Source: Pseudomonas putida
GTDB lineage: Bacteria; Pseudomonadota; Gammaproteobacteria; Pseudomonadales; Pseudomonadaceae
Reading direction: 5' to 3'
Length of the DNA: 64,000 nt
NCBI RefSeq assembly: GCF_009883635.2
Contig: NZ_CP026115.2
Location: 3,224,001 to 3,288,000 of the forward strand
Shown here: in pieces, positions 1 to 9,210 of the stretch
Numbering within the stretch: position 1 is the stretch's first letter
Layout: every line of letters starts with the position of its first letter
Translations under genes and position numbers: made by a program
The notes under the pieces: model-generated
The model's input: the letters and a program-made list of their open reading frames with translations, nothing else
Told to the model about the DNA's origin: nothing
Database searches by the model: none

Positions 1-2075
1 ATCGGGCTCTGGTCGATGTCCACCACCTTGTCCAGGTGCTGCAGGCCGTCCATGCTGCTGTGCGGTGCGGCTTCCAGGCTGCTCGCGCCGTTGAGGGCGG
101 TGGCGGCGAGGGGGAACAGGGTGTTGTTGATCAGCGTCGACTTGCCCGAGCCGGACACTCCGGTCACGCAGGTCAGCAGGCCGATCGGGATCTCCAGGTC
201 TACGTTCTGCAGGTTGTTGCCACGTGCGCCCTTGAGCTTGAGCTGCAGCTTTTTGTTGCGCGGGGTGCGCTGTGCCGGCACGACAATTTTCTTGCGCCCT
301 GACAGGTACTTGCCCGTCAGCGAGTCAGGGTGGTCCATCACCTCCTGCGGCGAGCCCTCGGCGACGATCTGGCCACCGTGCACGCCAGCCCCCGGGCCGA
401 TGTCCACCACGTAGTCGGCCAGGCGGATAGCGTCTTCGTCGTGCTCAACCACGATCACCGTGTTGCCAAGGTCGCGCAGGTGGTTGAGGGTGGCCAGGAG
501 GCGGTCGTTGTCCCGTTGATGAAGGCCGATGGACGGTTCATCGAGGATGTACATCACCCCGACCAGGCCGGCACCGATCTGGCTGGCCAGGCGGATGCGC
601 TGGGCTTCACCGCCAGACAGCGTGTCGGCACTGCGGTCGAGAGTCAGGTAGTCGAGGCCGACGTTGACCAGGAACTGCAGGCGCTCGCAGATCTCCTTGA
701 GGATCTTCGCCGCGATCTCGCCACGGCGGCCGGTCAGGGTCAGGTCACCGAAGTAGCTGCTGGCTTCACCGATCGGCAGGTTGGTCACCGCCGGCAGGGT
801 CTTCTCGCCAACCCACACGTGGCGGGCTTCGCGGCGCAGGCGGGTGCCGCGGCAATCCGGGCAGGGCTGGGTGCCGAGGAACTTGGCCAGCTCTTCACGC
901 ACGGTGGCCGACTCGGTTTCGCGGTAGCGGCGTTCGAGGTTTGGCACGATGCCTTCGAACGGGTGCGAGCGCTTGACGATATCGCCGCGGTCGTTGAGGT
1001 ACTTGAAGTCGACGCTCTGCTTGCCGCTGCCCTGCAGGATCACCTTCTGGTGCTCGGCCGAGAGTTCGCCGAATGGCTCCTCCAGGCTGAAGCCGTAATG
1101 CGCGGCCAGCGAGCCGAGCATCTGGAAGTAGTAGACGTTGCGCCGGTCCCAGCCGCGGATCGCGCCTTCGGCCAAGGTCAGCTCACTGTTGACCAGGCGT
1201 TTGGTATCGAAGAACTGTTTCACGCCCAGGCCGTCGCAGGTCGGGCAGGCACCGGCCGGGTTGTTGAAGGAGAACAGCTTCGGCTCCAGCTCGCTGATCG
1301 CGTGGCCGCACACCGGGCAGGCGAAGCGTGCGGAGAAGATCATCTCTTCGCCTGGCTCGTCGTCCATTGGCGCCACCAGGGCGATGCCGTCGGCCAGCTT
1401 CAGAGCGGTCTCGAACGACTCGGCCAGGCGCTGCTGCAGGTCGGTGCGGACCTTGAAACGGTCCACCACCACGTCGATGCTGTGCTTCTTCTGCTTGTCC
1501 AGCTTGGGCAGTTCGTCCAGCTCATAGAGCTTGCCGTTGACCCGTGCACGGACGAAGCCTTGGGCGCGCAGCTCATCGAACACCGCCAGGTGCTCACCCT
1601 TGCGCTCGCGCACGACCGGCGCCAGCAGCATCAGCTTGCTGCCTTCCGGGCGCTCCAGTACCAGGTCGACCATCTGGCTGATCGTTTGCGCTTCCAGCGG
1701 GATGTCGTGGTCCGGGCAGCGTGGCGTACCGACGCGGGCATAAAGCAGGCGCAAGTAGTCGTAGATTTCGGTGATGGTGCCGACCGTGGAGCGGGGGTTG
1801 TGCGAGGTCGACTTCTGCTCGATGGAAATGGCCGGCGACAGGCCTTCGATGGTGTCGACGTCGGGCTTTTCCATCATCGACAGGAATTGCCGGGCATAGG
1901 CCGACAGCGATTCCACGTAGCGGCGCTGGCCTTCGGCGTAAAGGGTGTCGAACGCCAGGGACGACTTGCCGGATCCGGACAGGCCGGTGATCACGATCAG
2001 CTTGTCCCGCGGCAGGGTCAGGTCGATGTTCTTCAGGTTGTGGGTACGCGCCCCACGAATCAGGATCTTGTCCAC
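1..2075 (-). CDS. uvrA: Excinuclease ABC subunit A, UvrA (3' part cut by window edge)
   Basis: UvrA is the damage-sensing ATPase of nucleotide excision repair; it loads UvrB on DNA lesions in the cytosol. About 691 codons of a family of roughly 940 residues are present, so the C-terminal quarter lies outside the window. The start is a GTG giving [19 protein letters not shown], the usual UvrA N-terminus. The first Walker A (GLSGSGKSS) is at residues 31-39 and the ABC signature [12 protein letters not shown] is near residue 495. A zinc-finger CPVC/CPTC pair lies near residues 255-280, and the second Walker A (GVSGSGKST) lies close to the cut end. It is divergent from the MFS gene with 129 bases between them. 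I see no clear CTGT-N8-ACAG LexA box there. Confidence 0.97.
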   Translation of the reverse strand, partial: MDKILIRGARTHNLKNIDLTLPRDKLIVITGLSGSGKSSLAFDTLYAEGQRRYVESLSAYARQFLSMMEKPDVDTIEGLSPAISIEQKSTSHNPRSTVGTITEIYDYLRLLYARVGTPRCPDHDIPLEAQTISQMVDLVLERPEGSKLMLLAPVVRERKGEHLAVFDELRAQGFVRARVNGKLYELDELPKLDKQKKHSIDVVVDRFKVRTDLQQRLAESFETALKLADGIALVAPMDDEPGEEMIFSARFACPVCGHAISELEPKLFSFNNPAGACPTCDGLGVKQFFDTKRLVNSELTLAEGAIRGWDRRNVYYFQMLGSLAAHYGFSLEEPFGELSAEHQKVILQGSGKQSVDFKYLNDRGDIVKRSHPFEGIVPNLERRYRETESATVREELAKFLGTQPCPDCRGTRLRREARHVWVGEKTLPAVTNLPIGEASSYFGDLTLTGRRGEIAAKILKEICERLQFLVNVGLDYLTLDRSADTLSGGEAQRIRLASQIGAGLVGVMYILDEPSIGLHQRDNDRLLATLNHLRDLGNTVIVVEHDEDAIRLADYVVDIGPGAGVHGGQIVAEGSPQEVMDHPDSLTGKYLSGRKKIVVPAQRTPRNKKLQLKLKGARGNNLQNVDLEIPIGLLTCVTGVSGSGKSTLINNTLFPLAATALNGASSLEAAPHSSMDGLQHLDKVVDIDQSP

Positions 2076-2204
2076 TGCGGCCTCGCTCGGCGGGCATAAA
2101 CAAGGAAGTATACGGCGCGCTGCCAGTACGCGGCAAAGCGTCGCGTAGATGCCCTCAGGCTGTCGGACTGATAGAATCGCCGCCGGTTCACACGAGGTTT
2201 ATCC

Positions 2205-3599
2205 ATGCACGACACCCACAACGAGCGCATGAGCAGCGGCGAAACCCGCGCTGCTAGCGGCCTGGCCCTGGTCTTTGCCTTTCGTATGCTGGGCATGTTC
2301 ATGGTCTTGCCGGTGCTGGCCACCTACGGTATGGACCTGGCCGGCGCCACGCCCGCGCTGATCGGCCTGGCCATTGGCGCCTACGGCCTGACCCAGGCAG
2401 TATTGCAGATCCCGTTCGGGATGATTTCCGACCGCATCGGCCGCCGGCCGGTGATTTACCTGGGGCTGGTGGTCTTTGCCCTGGGCAGCCTGTTGGCGGC
2501 CCAGGCCGATTCCATCTGGGGCGTGATCGCCGGGCGAATCCTGCAGGGCGCCGGGGCAATTTCCGCTGCGGTCATGGCCTTGCTCTCGGACCTGACCCGC
2601 GAGCAGCACCGGACCAAGGCGATGGCGATGATCGGCATGAGCATCGGCCTGTCGTTCGCCGTGGCCATGGTCATTGGCCCATTGCTCACAAGCCACTTCG
2701 GCTTGTCAGGATTGTTCCTTGCCACTGCAGGACTTGCCCTGGTCGGCATCCTGTTGATCGCCTTCGTCGTACCCAATACCCATAGCACCTTGCAGCATCG
2801 CGAGTCGGGTGTGGCGCGCCAGGCCCTCGGCCCGACCCTGCGTCACCCGGACCTTCTGCGCCTGGATGTGGGCATTTTCATCCTCCACGCTATCCTCATG
2901 GCCAGCTTCGTCGCGCTGCCCCTGGCGTTCGTCGAGCGCGGCGGCCTGCCCAAGGAACAGCACTGGTGGGTGTACCTGACCGCGCTGTTGATCTCATTTT
3001 TTGCAATGATCCCGTTCATCATCTACGGCGAAAAAAAGCGCAAGATGAAACGTGTGTTGGCCGGTGCGGTCAGTGTCCTGCTGCTGACGGAAGTGTTCTT
3101 CTGGCAGTGGGCTGACGGTTTGCGCGGACTGGTGATTGGCACCGTGGTATTCTTTACCGCATTCAACCTGTTGGAGGCTTCGTTGCCTTCGCTGGTGAGC
3201 AAGGTGTCGCCTGCTGGTGGCAAGGGGACGGCGATGGGGGTGTATTCCACCAGCCAGTTCCTCGGCGCCGCCCTGGGAGGAATCCTCGGTGGCTGGCTGT
3301 TCCAGCACGGCGGGCTGAACATGGTGTTCCTTGGTTGCGCAATCCTGTGTGCCATCTGGTTGGTCGTCGCCTTGCGCATGAACGAGCCGCCCTATGTAAC
3401 CAGCCTGCGCATGCCGCTGACGCCAGAGGCAGTTCGGGAAGCCGGCTTGACCGAGCGCCTGATGGCCGTGCCGGGTGTGACCGACGCCGTGGTGGTGGCA
3501 GATGAAGCCGCCATCTATATCAAACTGGATACGAAAATTTTGGACCGTGCGACCCTCGAGCGACTGGTGAATCCAGCCTCTTCGGCGTGCGAAGCCTAG
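2205..3599 (+). CDS. MFS transporter, YajR-like, with C-terminal YAM-type domain
   Basis: A 464-residue major facilitator superfamily protein of the inner membrane with about twelve hydrophobic segments. The inter-helix MFS motif between TM2 and TM3 reads GMISDRIGRRPVIY (about residues 76-89). After the last helix there is a soluble tail (about residues 405-464, AVPGVTDAVVVADEAAIYIK and on). This fits the ferredoxin-like YAM domain known from E. coli YajR, whose substrate is not firmly established. The gene sits between uvrA (divergent) and ssb (9 bases downstream, same strand), so it is probably co-transcribed with ssb. The family is confident; the substrate is unknown. Confidence 0.88.
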   Translation: MHDTHNERMSSGETRAASGLALVFAFRMLGMFMVLPVLATYGMDLAGATPALIGLAIGAYGLTQAVLQIPFGMISDRIGRRPVIYLGLVVFALGSLLAAQADSIWGVIAGRILQGAGAISAAVMALLSDLTREQHRTKAMAMIGMSIGLSFAVAMVIGPLLTSHFGLSGLFLATAGLALVGILLIAFVVPNTHSTLQHRESGVARQALGPTLRHPDLLRLDVGIFILHAILMASFVALPLAFVERGGLPKEQHWWVYLTALLISFFAMIPFIIYGEKKRKMKRVLAGAVSVLLLTEVFFWQWADGLRGLVIGTVVFFTAFNLLEASLPSLVSKVSPAGGKGTAMGVYSTSQFLGAALGGILGGWLFQHGGLNMVFLGCAILCAIWLVVALRMNEPPYVTSLRMPLTPEAVREAGLTERLMAVPGVTDAVVVADEAAIYIKLDTKILDRATLERLVNPASSACEA

Positions 3600-3608
3600 G
3601 AGAACGTT

Positions 3609-4151
3609 ATGGCCCGTGGGGTTAACAAAGTCATTCTGGTCGGCACCTGTGGCCAGGATCCCGAAGTCCGCTACCTACCCAACGGTAACGCCGTGACCAA
3701 CCTGAGCCTGGCCACCAGCGAGCAGTGGACCGACAAGCAGTCGGGCCAGAAGGTCGAGCGTACCGAGTGGCACCGTGTGTCGCTGTTCGGCAAGGTTGCC
3801 GAAATCGCCGGCGAGTACCTGCGCAAAGGTTCGCAGTGCTACATCGAAGGCAAGCTGCAGACCCGCGAGTGGGAAAAAGACGGCATCAAGCGCTACACCA
3901 CCGAGATCATCGTCGACATCAACGGCACCATGCAGCTGCTCGGCGGTCGTCCGCAGGGCCAGCAGCAGGGCGGTGACCCATACAACCAGGGTGGCGGCAA
4001 CTACGGTGGCGGCCAGCAGCAACAGTACAACCAGGCTCCGCCACGCCAGCAGGCTCAGCGCCCGCAGCAGCAACAGCGTCCGGCGCCACAGCAGCCTGCG
4101 CCGCAGCCGGCGGCTGACTTCGACAGCTTCGATGACGATATTCCGTTCTGA
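3609..4151 (+). CDS. ssb: Single-stranded DNA-binding protein
   Basis: SSB coats single-stranded DNA in replication, recombination and repair and recruits partners through its acidic tip. The 180-residue product starts [19 protein letters not shown] and has an OB fold over about residues 1-110. A Gly/Gln/Pro-rich disordered linker follows (about 113-165), and the tip [11 protein letters not shown] contains the conserved DDDIPF end that binds partner proteins. The start ATG has AGGAGA just upstream. An intrinsic terminator follows 30 bases after the stop. The position next to uvrA is conserved in many gamma-proteobacteria. Confidence 0.97.
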   Translation: MARGVNKVILVGTCGQDPEVRYLPNGNAVTNLSLATSEQWTDKQSGQKVERTEWHRVSLFGKVAEIAGEYLRKGSQCYIEGKLQTREWEKDGIKRYTTEIIVDINGTMQLLGGRPQGQQQGGDPYNQGGGNYGGGQQQQYNQAPPRQQAQRPQQQQRPAPQQPAPQPAADFDSFDDDIPF

Positions 4152-4181
4152 TCGAACGGCAAGGCGTCTAGCTGAAACAGA

Positions 4182-4210
4182 AACCCAGGGCAGTTGCCCT
4201 GGGTTTTTTT
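4182..4210 (+). terminator. Intrinsic terminator of ssb
   Basis: A perfect 10-bp stem (AACCCAGGGC / GCCCTGGGTT) with a four-base AGTT loop, followed by a run of T. It lies 30 bases after the ssb stop and before the convergent MocR gene. Confidence 0.9.
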
Positions 4211-4231
4211 ATGCCCTTCCTACAACCCTGC

Positions 4232-5632
4232 TCAATAAAACAACCGCGGTTCCGGCGAATCCAGCAGGCTCGCCAGTTTGGTCAGGGCAAAGCCCAGTTC
4301 CTGGCGGCTGGGAGACATCAAGGCAATCCGTACGCCACAGGTGGCATGGCTGCGCTCGGGCAGGAACTGGCTGCCGCTGACCACCGTGACGCCATTGTTG
4401 CGTGCCAGGTTGGCAAATTCGTCACTGGTCCAGGGCTCGGGCAATTCCAGCCAGATATGGAAGCTGTTGGGCTGGCTGCGGATCCTGTACTTACCCAGAA
4501 TCTCTCGCGCCATGTGCTGACGCGCAGCCGCTTCCTCCTGCTGCACCTGCACCAACTGATCGGCCATGCCGCTGTTGATCAGGTTGCTGGCCAGTTGCGC
4601 CATCAGTGGTGATGGCATCCAGACGCTGCTGCGTACCATCGATGATAGCCGCGAGAGGGTTTGCGGCGGGGCATACAGGTAGCCGATACGCAGTGCCGGC
4701 AGCACGCTCTTGGACAGGCTGGTGAGGTACACCGAGCGTTCAGGGGCATACGCGGCAAGCGGCTTGTAGTCCGGGGTGGGTTCGAGAAAGCCATAGATGT
4801 CGTCATCGACGATGAACAGGTCGAACTCGCGAGCGATTTCGGCGATGGCCTCGCGCCGCGCATGGGGCATGATCGAGTTGGTCGGGTTCTGGTGCGTGGT
4901 GACGCACACCAGCAGCGAAGGGCGATGTTCCAGGCATGCCGCACGCAGCGCCTCGGGAATCAGCCCGAATTCGTCCATGGCTACGCCACGCAGGCGACGT
5001 CCCATGCTGTGGGCCAGGGAGATGATGCCTGGGTAGCAGAACGATTCGCACAGCACCACGTCGTCGCTCTTCGAAAGGCTGCTGATGGCCACCAGCAAGC
5101 CATGCTGAGCGCCGGACGTCAGTACCACCTGTTGCCAGCGTGCATCGGGCAGCCAGCGCTGGATCCAGGCCGCGCCAGCCTGCTTGTGGGTCGCATGGCC
5201 GCCCTCGGTGACATAGTCCAGCACGTGGGCAAGGTCGGGCGACTGGGCCAGTTCGTTGATGGCGCCGCGCAGCCAATCGGTCATGTGGGCGTCATTGGGC
5301 TTGATGATCGACAGGTCGATCTGCCCGCTCTCGCGCTCGGCGCTGCTGGGGCGGGGCCGTGCAGGCGCAAGCGGGGCAGGGGGCTGCGGCTGGCGTTGCG
5401 GCAGCACGAAAGTCCCGCGCCCGACCTCACCCACCACCAGGCCACGCTTGGCGGCTTCGTCATAGGCACGGCCAATGGTGCCGGGTGTCACGTCCAGTGA
5501 CTCGGCCAGGTCCTTGAGGGTTGGCAAGCGTTCGCCAGCCACCAGCCGGCCGCTGCCGATGTCCTGCTCCAGGGCGTCGGCGATCATCAGGTAGACCGGC
5601 TGCGCCAGGTCGCTGTAGTGAGGAACCCACAT
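4232..5632 (-). CDS. MocR/PdxR-type regulator: GntR HTH fused to class I aminotransferase-like domain
   Basis: A PLP-dependent MocR-family transcription factor, 466 residues from the chosen ATG (MWVPHYSDLAQPVYL). An in-frame upstream ATG at 5674 would add 14 residues that look non-conserved. A winged-helix GntR domain covers about residues 10-75 (GERLPTLKDLAESLDVTPGT). After a Pro-rich linker comes a fold-type-I aminotransferase-like domain. It has the PLP-contact pattern VDDDIYGF and the Schiff-base Lys in YLTSLSKSVLPALRIGY. MocR proteins such as TauR, GabR and PdxR normally control a divergent catabolic operon. Here that is the oxygenase-TSUP-SDR run starting at 6058, with repeated motifs in between. 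The effector is unknown; an amino compound is the reasonable inference. Confidence 0.9.
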   Translation of the reverse strand: MWVPHYSDLAQPVYLMIADALEQDIGSGRLVAGERLPTLKDLAESLDVTPGTIGRAYDEAAKRGLVVGEVGRGTFVLPQRQPQPPAPLAPARPRPSSAERESGQIDLSIIKPNDAHMTDWLRGAINELAQSPDLAHVLDYVTEGGHATHKQAGAAWIQRWLPDARWQQVVLTSGAQHGLLVAISSLSKSDDVVLCESFCYPGIISLAHSMGRRLRGVAMDEFGLIPEALRAACLEHRPSLLVCVTTHQNPTNSIMPHARREAIAEIAREFDLFIVDDDIYGFLEPTPDYKPLAAYAPERSVYLTSLSKSVLPALRIGYLYAPPQTLSRLSSMVRSSVWMPSPLMAQLASNLINSGMADQLVQVQQEEAAARQHMAREILGKYRIRSQPNSFHIWLELPEPWTSDEFANLARNNGVTVVSGSQFLPERSHATCGVRIALMSPSRQELGFALTKLASLLDSPEPRLFY

Positions 5633-5720
5633 AGAAATGGCACCAGAATCTGCGAGAACGCGGAAGCCTAGCACGAAAGGTCTGATGGAAGTAATTGTGT
5701 TTTCCTACGTGTAAATTACC

Positions 5721-5897
5721 TTGATTGAATCGTATCGATCAGTCAATCACGGACCTTCAAGCGTGGCCTTGATTGAGATAAATCGGGTCTGAATCCTGCG
5801 CCGTTTCGCTACATTTTCCAGAAACCTTTTGAAATCAATAAGTTGATTGAATCGACTCAATCGTCTGTCTTCGCCTTTTGGAAAATGGATTGAATCG
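5721..5897. promoter_or_regulatory. Cluster of TTGATTGAATCG-type repeats, candidate MocR operator
   Basis: The 425-base gap between the MocR gene and the oxygenase gene is AT-rich and otherwise empty. It holds TTGATTGAATCG at 5721-5732 and 5843-5854, TTGATTGA at 5769-5776 and GATTGAATCG at 5888-5897. The first and third have inverted partners: TCAATCA at 5743-5749 and TCAATC at 5857-5862. MocR regulators are known to bind direct repeats in divergent promoters, so this is a likely operator. That assignment is inference from position and repetition. Confidence 0.6.
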
Positions 5898-6057
5898 AAG
5901 TTATTTTTATAATTACAATTATTGCGTCGATGCAATTCGCTGTGCTCTCGCTGGCTTCAGCGGCTGGCATCGTCCCGCTGTGACCGGCTTCAAAAACATA
6001 AACATCTGCCGCCGACACCGACTGGCCTCAAGCCAGCAACATGGAATATCACTGCAA

Positions 6058-7083
6058 ATGGAAAGTGCACACCTGCATCAAGGCGCCGAGCTTCAAGCCT
6101 CACTGGAGATCCGTCTGCCCTGGGTCATCTCCAGCGCCTGGCAAACCTTGCTGAACAACACACCGCTCGACTTCGAGACGAGCAAGGAGCTTTATCCACA
6201 GCTCAAGGACCAGGCCCAGGACGTGCTGGGCAAGGCGCTGTGCCAACAGATCCGTGGCTTTGTCACGGACCCGTACCTGACCAGCATGATCGTGCGCAAT
6301 TGCCCGCGTGACCGTGACATCCCACCCACGCCTTATTCGGGCGTACTCAGCCCGCGCAGCACGCCGGTTGCCTGCCTGGTCAGCCTGACCATGCAGAGCC
6401 TGATGGGGATCAACCCGGTGGTCTACGAGGGTGAGAACGATGGCCGGCTGTTCCGCCATGTCATTCCTTCGCGCCATTCCTCCAGCCACAAGAGCTCCCA
6501 TGGCTCGAAGCTGCGCTTCTCCTATCACGTGGACAACCCGGACCTGCCGCTGTCATCCGAGCCGCTCGGCGACACGTCCTGCTGCCCGGAATACCTGTCG
6601 TTCTTCGGCATGCGCTGCGACCCGCGCATCAGTACCACACTGGTCAGCCTCGATGCCGTGGTGGCGGCACTGCCCGCTGCCACCGTGCGCGAACTGTGCC
6701 TGCCACAGTTCGAGATCCGCCGCCCGGACTCCTTTAGCGGCAACCGCCGTTGCACGGCCGAACTCCCGGTGCTGGTGCGCGGCCAGGCCGGTGAATGGTT
6801 GTGCCGTTTCGACAGCGAGAACACCCACGGCCTCAACCTGCGGGCCGAGCAGGCACTGGCCAGCCTGCGCAGCGTGTTGGAAACCCGCCGCTTCGACGAA
6901 CCCCACCTGCTGCTGCCGGGCGACTTCATGGTCTTCAAGAACCAGCGTGTGCTGCATGCCCGCGATGGCTTCGAGCCACAGAACGATGGTGCCGACCGCT
7001 GGCTGCTGCGCCTGTTCGCGGTCAACGACCTGAACCGCGTGCATTTCGCCCGGGCCGATCACCTTTACGAAGTGCTCTCCTGA
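6058..7083 (+). CDS. Clavaminate-synthase-like Fe(II)/2-oxoglutarate-dependent oxygenase (copy 1)
   Basis: A 341-residue protein of the TauD/clavaminate synthase-like superfamily (relatives VioC, AsnO, OrfP). These hydroxylate amino acids or related molecules using Fe(II), O2 and 2-oxoglutarate. The metal triad is visible as H157-x-D159 (SYHVDNPDL) and H300 (QRVLHARDGF), with R314 or R318 placed to hold 2-oxoglutarate. The block YLSFFGMRCDPR...TTLVSLDAVVAALP followed by FEIRRPDSF resembles the CAS-like core. The start is ATG 6058. The open frame runs back to 5878, but that part lies over the operator-like repeats and looks non-coding. It is followed after 32 bases by a TSUP permease and then an SDR. 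The substrate is not deducible from sequence alone. Confidence 0.8.
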   Translation: MESAHLHQGAELQASLEIRLPWVISSAWQTLLNNTPLDFETSKELYPQLKDQAQDVLGKALCQQIRGFVTDPYLTSMIVRNCPRDRDIPPTPYSGVLSPRSTPVACLVSLTMQSLMGINPVVYEGENDGRLFRHVIPSRHSSSHKSSHGSKLRFSYHVDNPDLPLSSEPLGDTSCCPEYLSFFGMRCDPRISTTLVSLDAVVAALPAATVRELCLPQFEIRRPDSFSGNRRCTAELPVLVRGQAGEWLCRFDSENTHGLNLRAEQALASLRSVLETRRFDEPHLLLPGDFMVFKNQRVLHARDGFEPQNDGADRWLLRLFAVNDLNRVHFARADHLYEVLS

Positions 7084-7115
7084 TTCTCTTTTACTGACTC
7101 GACGGACGTACCGAT

Positions 7116-7901
7116 ATGGAACTGTTAGGCGCCTTCTGGGCGGAACACTGGTTGTTGGCGATCCTGATGCTGGGCGCTATCGCATTCGTTGCAGGCTTTG
7201 TCGACAGCATCGCCGGGGGTGGCGGGCTGTTTCTGGTACCCGGTTTTCTGCTGGTGGGCATGCCACCGCAGGTTGCCCTGGGGCAGGAGAAACTGGTCAG
7301 CACCCTTGGCACGCTCGCGGCCATCCGCAACTTCCTGGCCAACAGCAAGATGGTCTGGCAGGTGGCGCTGGTCGGGGTGCCGTTCTCATTGCTCGGAGCT
7401 TATCTGGGCGCGCACCTGATCGTGTCGATTCCCCAGGAAACCGTGGGCAAGATCATCCTGGCGCTGATCCCGTTCGGCATCCTTATCTTCCTCACTCCCA
7501 AGGACCGCCCGGTGGAAGAGCGCGAACTGTCGCCGCGCATGCTGTTCACTGTGGTGCCGTTGACCTGCCTGGCCATCGGCTTCTACGACGGCTTTTTCGG
7601 CCCCGGCACCGGCAGCATGTTCATCATCGCGTTCCACTACCTGCTGCGCATGGACCTGGTCTCCAGTTCCGCCAACTCCAAGACCTTCAACTTCGCCTCC
7701 AACATCGGCGCCCTGGTGGCGTTCGTCATGGCGGGCAAGGTCGTTTACCTGCTGGCGCTACCGCTGGTGGCCTGCAACATCCTCGGCAACCACCTGGGCA
7801 GCGCCCTGGCCCTGCGCAAAGGCAATGAAGTGGTGCGCAAGGCGTTGGTGTTCTCGATGCTCTGCCTGTTTACCAGCCTGGGTGTGAAGTACCTGGCCTG
7901 A
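7116..7901 (+). CDS. TSUP (TauE/SafE) family permease (copy 1)
   Basis: A 261-residue inner-membrane protein with about eight hydrophobic segments and the two-repeat TSUP pattern. The N-half motif is GFVDSIAGGGGLFLVPGFLL (about residues 28-47) and the C-half motif is GFYDGFFGPGTGSMF. TSUP proteins move organic or inorganic anions, often sulfonates or sulfur compounds, across the inner membrane. It lies between the oxygenase and the SDR in an apparent operon (32 and 22 bases spacing). It is therefore the probable importer or exporter for that pathway's substrate or product. The transported compound is unknown. Confidence 0.85.
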   Translation: MELLGAFWAEHWLLAILMLGAIAFVAGFVDSIAGGGGLFLVPGFLLVGMPPQVALGQEKLVSTLGTLAAIRNFLANSKMVWQVALVGVPFSLLGAYLGAHLIVSIPQETVGKIILALIPFGILIFLTPKDRPVEERELSPRMLFTVVPLTCLAIGFYDGFFGPGTGSMFIIAFHYLLRMDLVSSSANSKTFNFASNIGALVAFVMAGKVVYLLALPLVACNILGNHLGSALALRKGNEVVRKALVFSMLCLFTSLGVKYLA

Positions 7902-7923
7902 CCCCCTTCAAAGGAGATAACTG

Positions 7924-8685
7924 ATGAAAACTGCATTCGTGACCGGCGCTTCTTCGGGCTTTGGCCGGGCCATCTGCCGCACCCTGATCGGCAAGGGCTA
8001 CCGTGTGATCGGCGCCGCCCGGCGCATGGACAAGCTGCAAGTGCTGGAGACCGAGCTGGGCGACAATTTCATTGCGCTGGCGCTGGACGTCACCGATCCG
8101 TTGTCGATCGAGTCGGCGTTCGAACAAGTCCGCGACGCCTCGCTGCAAATTGACCTGCTGGTGAACAATGCCGGGCTGGCGCTGGGTGTCGACCGCGCCC
8201 AGGCCAGCAGTAGCGAGAACTGGCAGCAGATGATCGACACCAACGTCACCGGCCTGGCGATGGTGACCCACAAGGTCCTGCCGCAGATGGTGGAGGCCGA
8301 CAGCGGGATGATCATCAACATGGGGTCCATCGCCGGCACCTATCCGTACCCGGGCGGCAATGTGTATGGCGCCAGCAAGGCGTTTGTACGCCAGTTCAGC
8401 CTGAACCTGCGCGCCGACCTGGCAGGCACCCGCGTGCGGGTGAGCAATATCGAGCCGGGTTTGTGCTCGGGCACCGACTTTTCGGTGGTGCGCCTGAACG
8501 GCGACCTGGATGCCGTGCAAGCCCTCTACCGCGACGTGGAGGCCATCCTGCCGGAGGACATCGCCGCCACGGTGGCGTGGATTGCCGAGCAGCCGGGGCA
8601 TGTGAACATCAATACCGTCGAGATCATGCCGGTGGCCCAGAGCAGCGCGGCGCTCAATGTGGCGCGTAACCTGCCGCAGTGTTGA
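7924..8685 (+). CDS. Short-chain dehydrogenase, YdfG-like (3-hydroxy acid / serine dehydrogenase type)
   Basis: A 253-residue classical SDR. The cofactor site is TGASSGFGRAI (residues 7-17), NNAG is near residue 81, and the catalytic Ser...Tyr-x3-Lys is in MGSIAG and YGASK. The segment EPGLCSGTDFSVVR is characteristic of the YdfG group, which oxidises L-allo-threonine, serine and 3-hydroxy acids with NADP+. Arg after the first strand (AARRMDK) fits NADP preference. Its ATG has GGAGA upstream and it follows the TSUP gene by 22 bases. In context it may oxidise a beta-hydroxylated product of the oxygenase two genes upstream; this is inference. Confidence 0.85.
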   Translation: MKTAFVTGASSGFGRAICRTLIGKGYRVIGAARRMDKLQVLETELGDNFIALALDVTDPLSIESAFEQVRDASLQIDLLVNNAGLALGVDRAQASSSENWQQMIDTNVTGLAMVTHKVLPQMVEADSGMIINMGSIAGTYPYPGGNVYGASKAFVRQFSLNLRADLAGTRVRVSNIEPGLCSGTDFSVVRLNGDLDAVQALYRDVEAILPEDIAATVAWIAEQPGHVNINTVEIMPVAQSSAALNVARNLPQC

Positions 8686-8768
8686 ATGGGTTATGCAATG
8701 ACCCGACTGGGTCTATCCAACTTTGTCCTCAGCCCCAGCCGCCTCAAACATCCCGGAGTGCACTTGCA

Positions 8769-9011
8769 GCGCCTATGAGATCGAGCGCCGCCCGCGCGGC
8801 GCATCGCGAGCTGCGCTCGCTCCTACGTTTGTTTCGGGCCATTTTTTCCTGGGGAATTTGCGCGCGAGCGCCTTGGCGCATGGCGTTACATCGCGTCGTA
8901 CGAACAAGGCGGTCGCGCGCGTCTGCCACAGGCGTTACTGGCCAGAAACAGACGTAGGAGCGAGCGCAGCTCGCGATGCGCCGCGCGGGCGGCGCTCGAT
9001 CCCACAGGCGC
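8769..9011. repeat. Pair of about 72-bp inverted repeats (REP/MITE-like element)
   Basis: Bases 8769-8840 are repeated in inverse orientation at 8940-9011 with only a few mismatches and about 100 bases between. Each arm contains a smaller palindromic GC-rich core (GCGCCGCCCGCGCGGCGC) and a GTAGGAGCGAG motif like that at the edge of Pseudomonas REPs, but the core differs from the other REPs in this window. No transposase is present. It fills most of the 8686-9210 gap upstream of fdnG, where I see no gene. Confidence 0.75.
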
Positions 9012-9126
9012 TATAGAGCTCAAGGCATGCACCCGGCAGCCCCAACGCAGCCCCCAGACACAGTCAATCCCCACACCCCTGACCCATGTCATCGCACCTT
9101 CTCGTTTCTTGACTAGTCTTATCTAT

Positions 9127-9149
9127 TGGCGGCCATCAATTAGCCGCCA
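9127..9149. promoter_or_regulatory. Inverted repeat in the fdnG upstream region
   Basis: TGGCGGC and GCCGCCA are separated by nine bases, about 60 bases before the fdnG ATG. It could be an operator or a leader hairpin. No regulator is recognisable from it. Confidence 0.35.
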
Positions 9150-9210
9150 CCGTGACTACCAAGAGGCGCCGGCCATGTTCCGTGCGTCCAAACCTGATCA
9201 GGAGTGCACG

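Noticed and set aside
330..2099. Long + strand open frame opposite uvrA
   Set aside because: It is the antisense shadow of uvrA; the - strand reading carries all conserved UvrA motifs and this one carries none.
2076..2204. LexA box between uvrA and the MFS gene
   Set aside because: I looked for CTGT-N8-ACAG and found no convincing match.
5878..6057. N-terminal 60-codon extension of the first oxygenase
   Set aside because: It lies in AT-rich DNA overlapping the repeated operator-like motif and does not look like protein-coding sequence.
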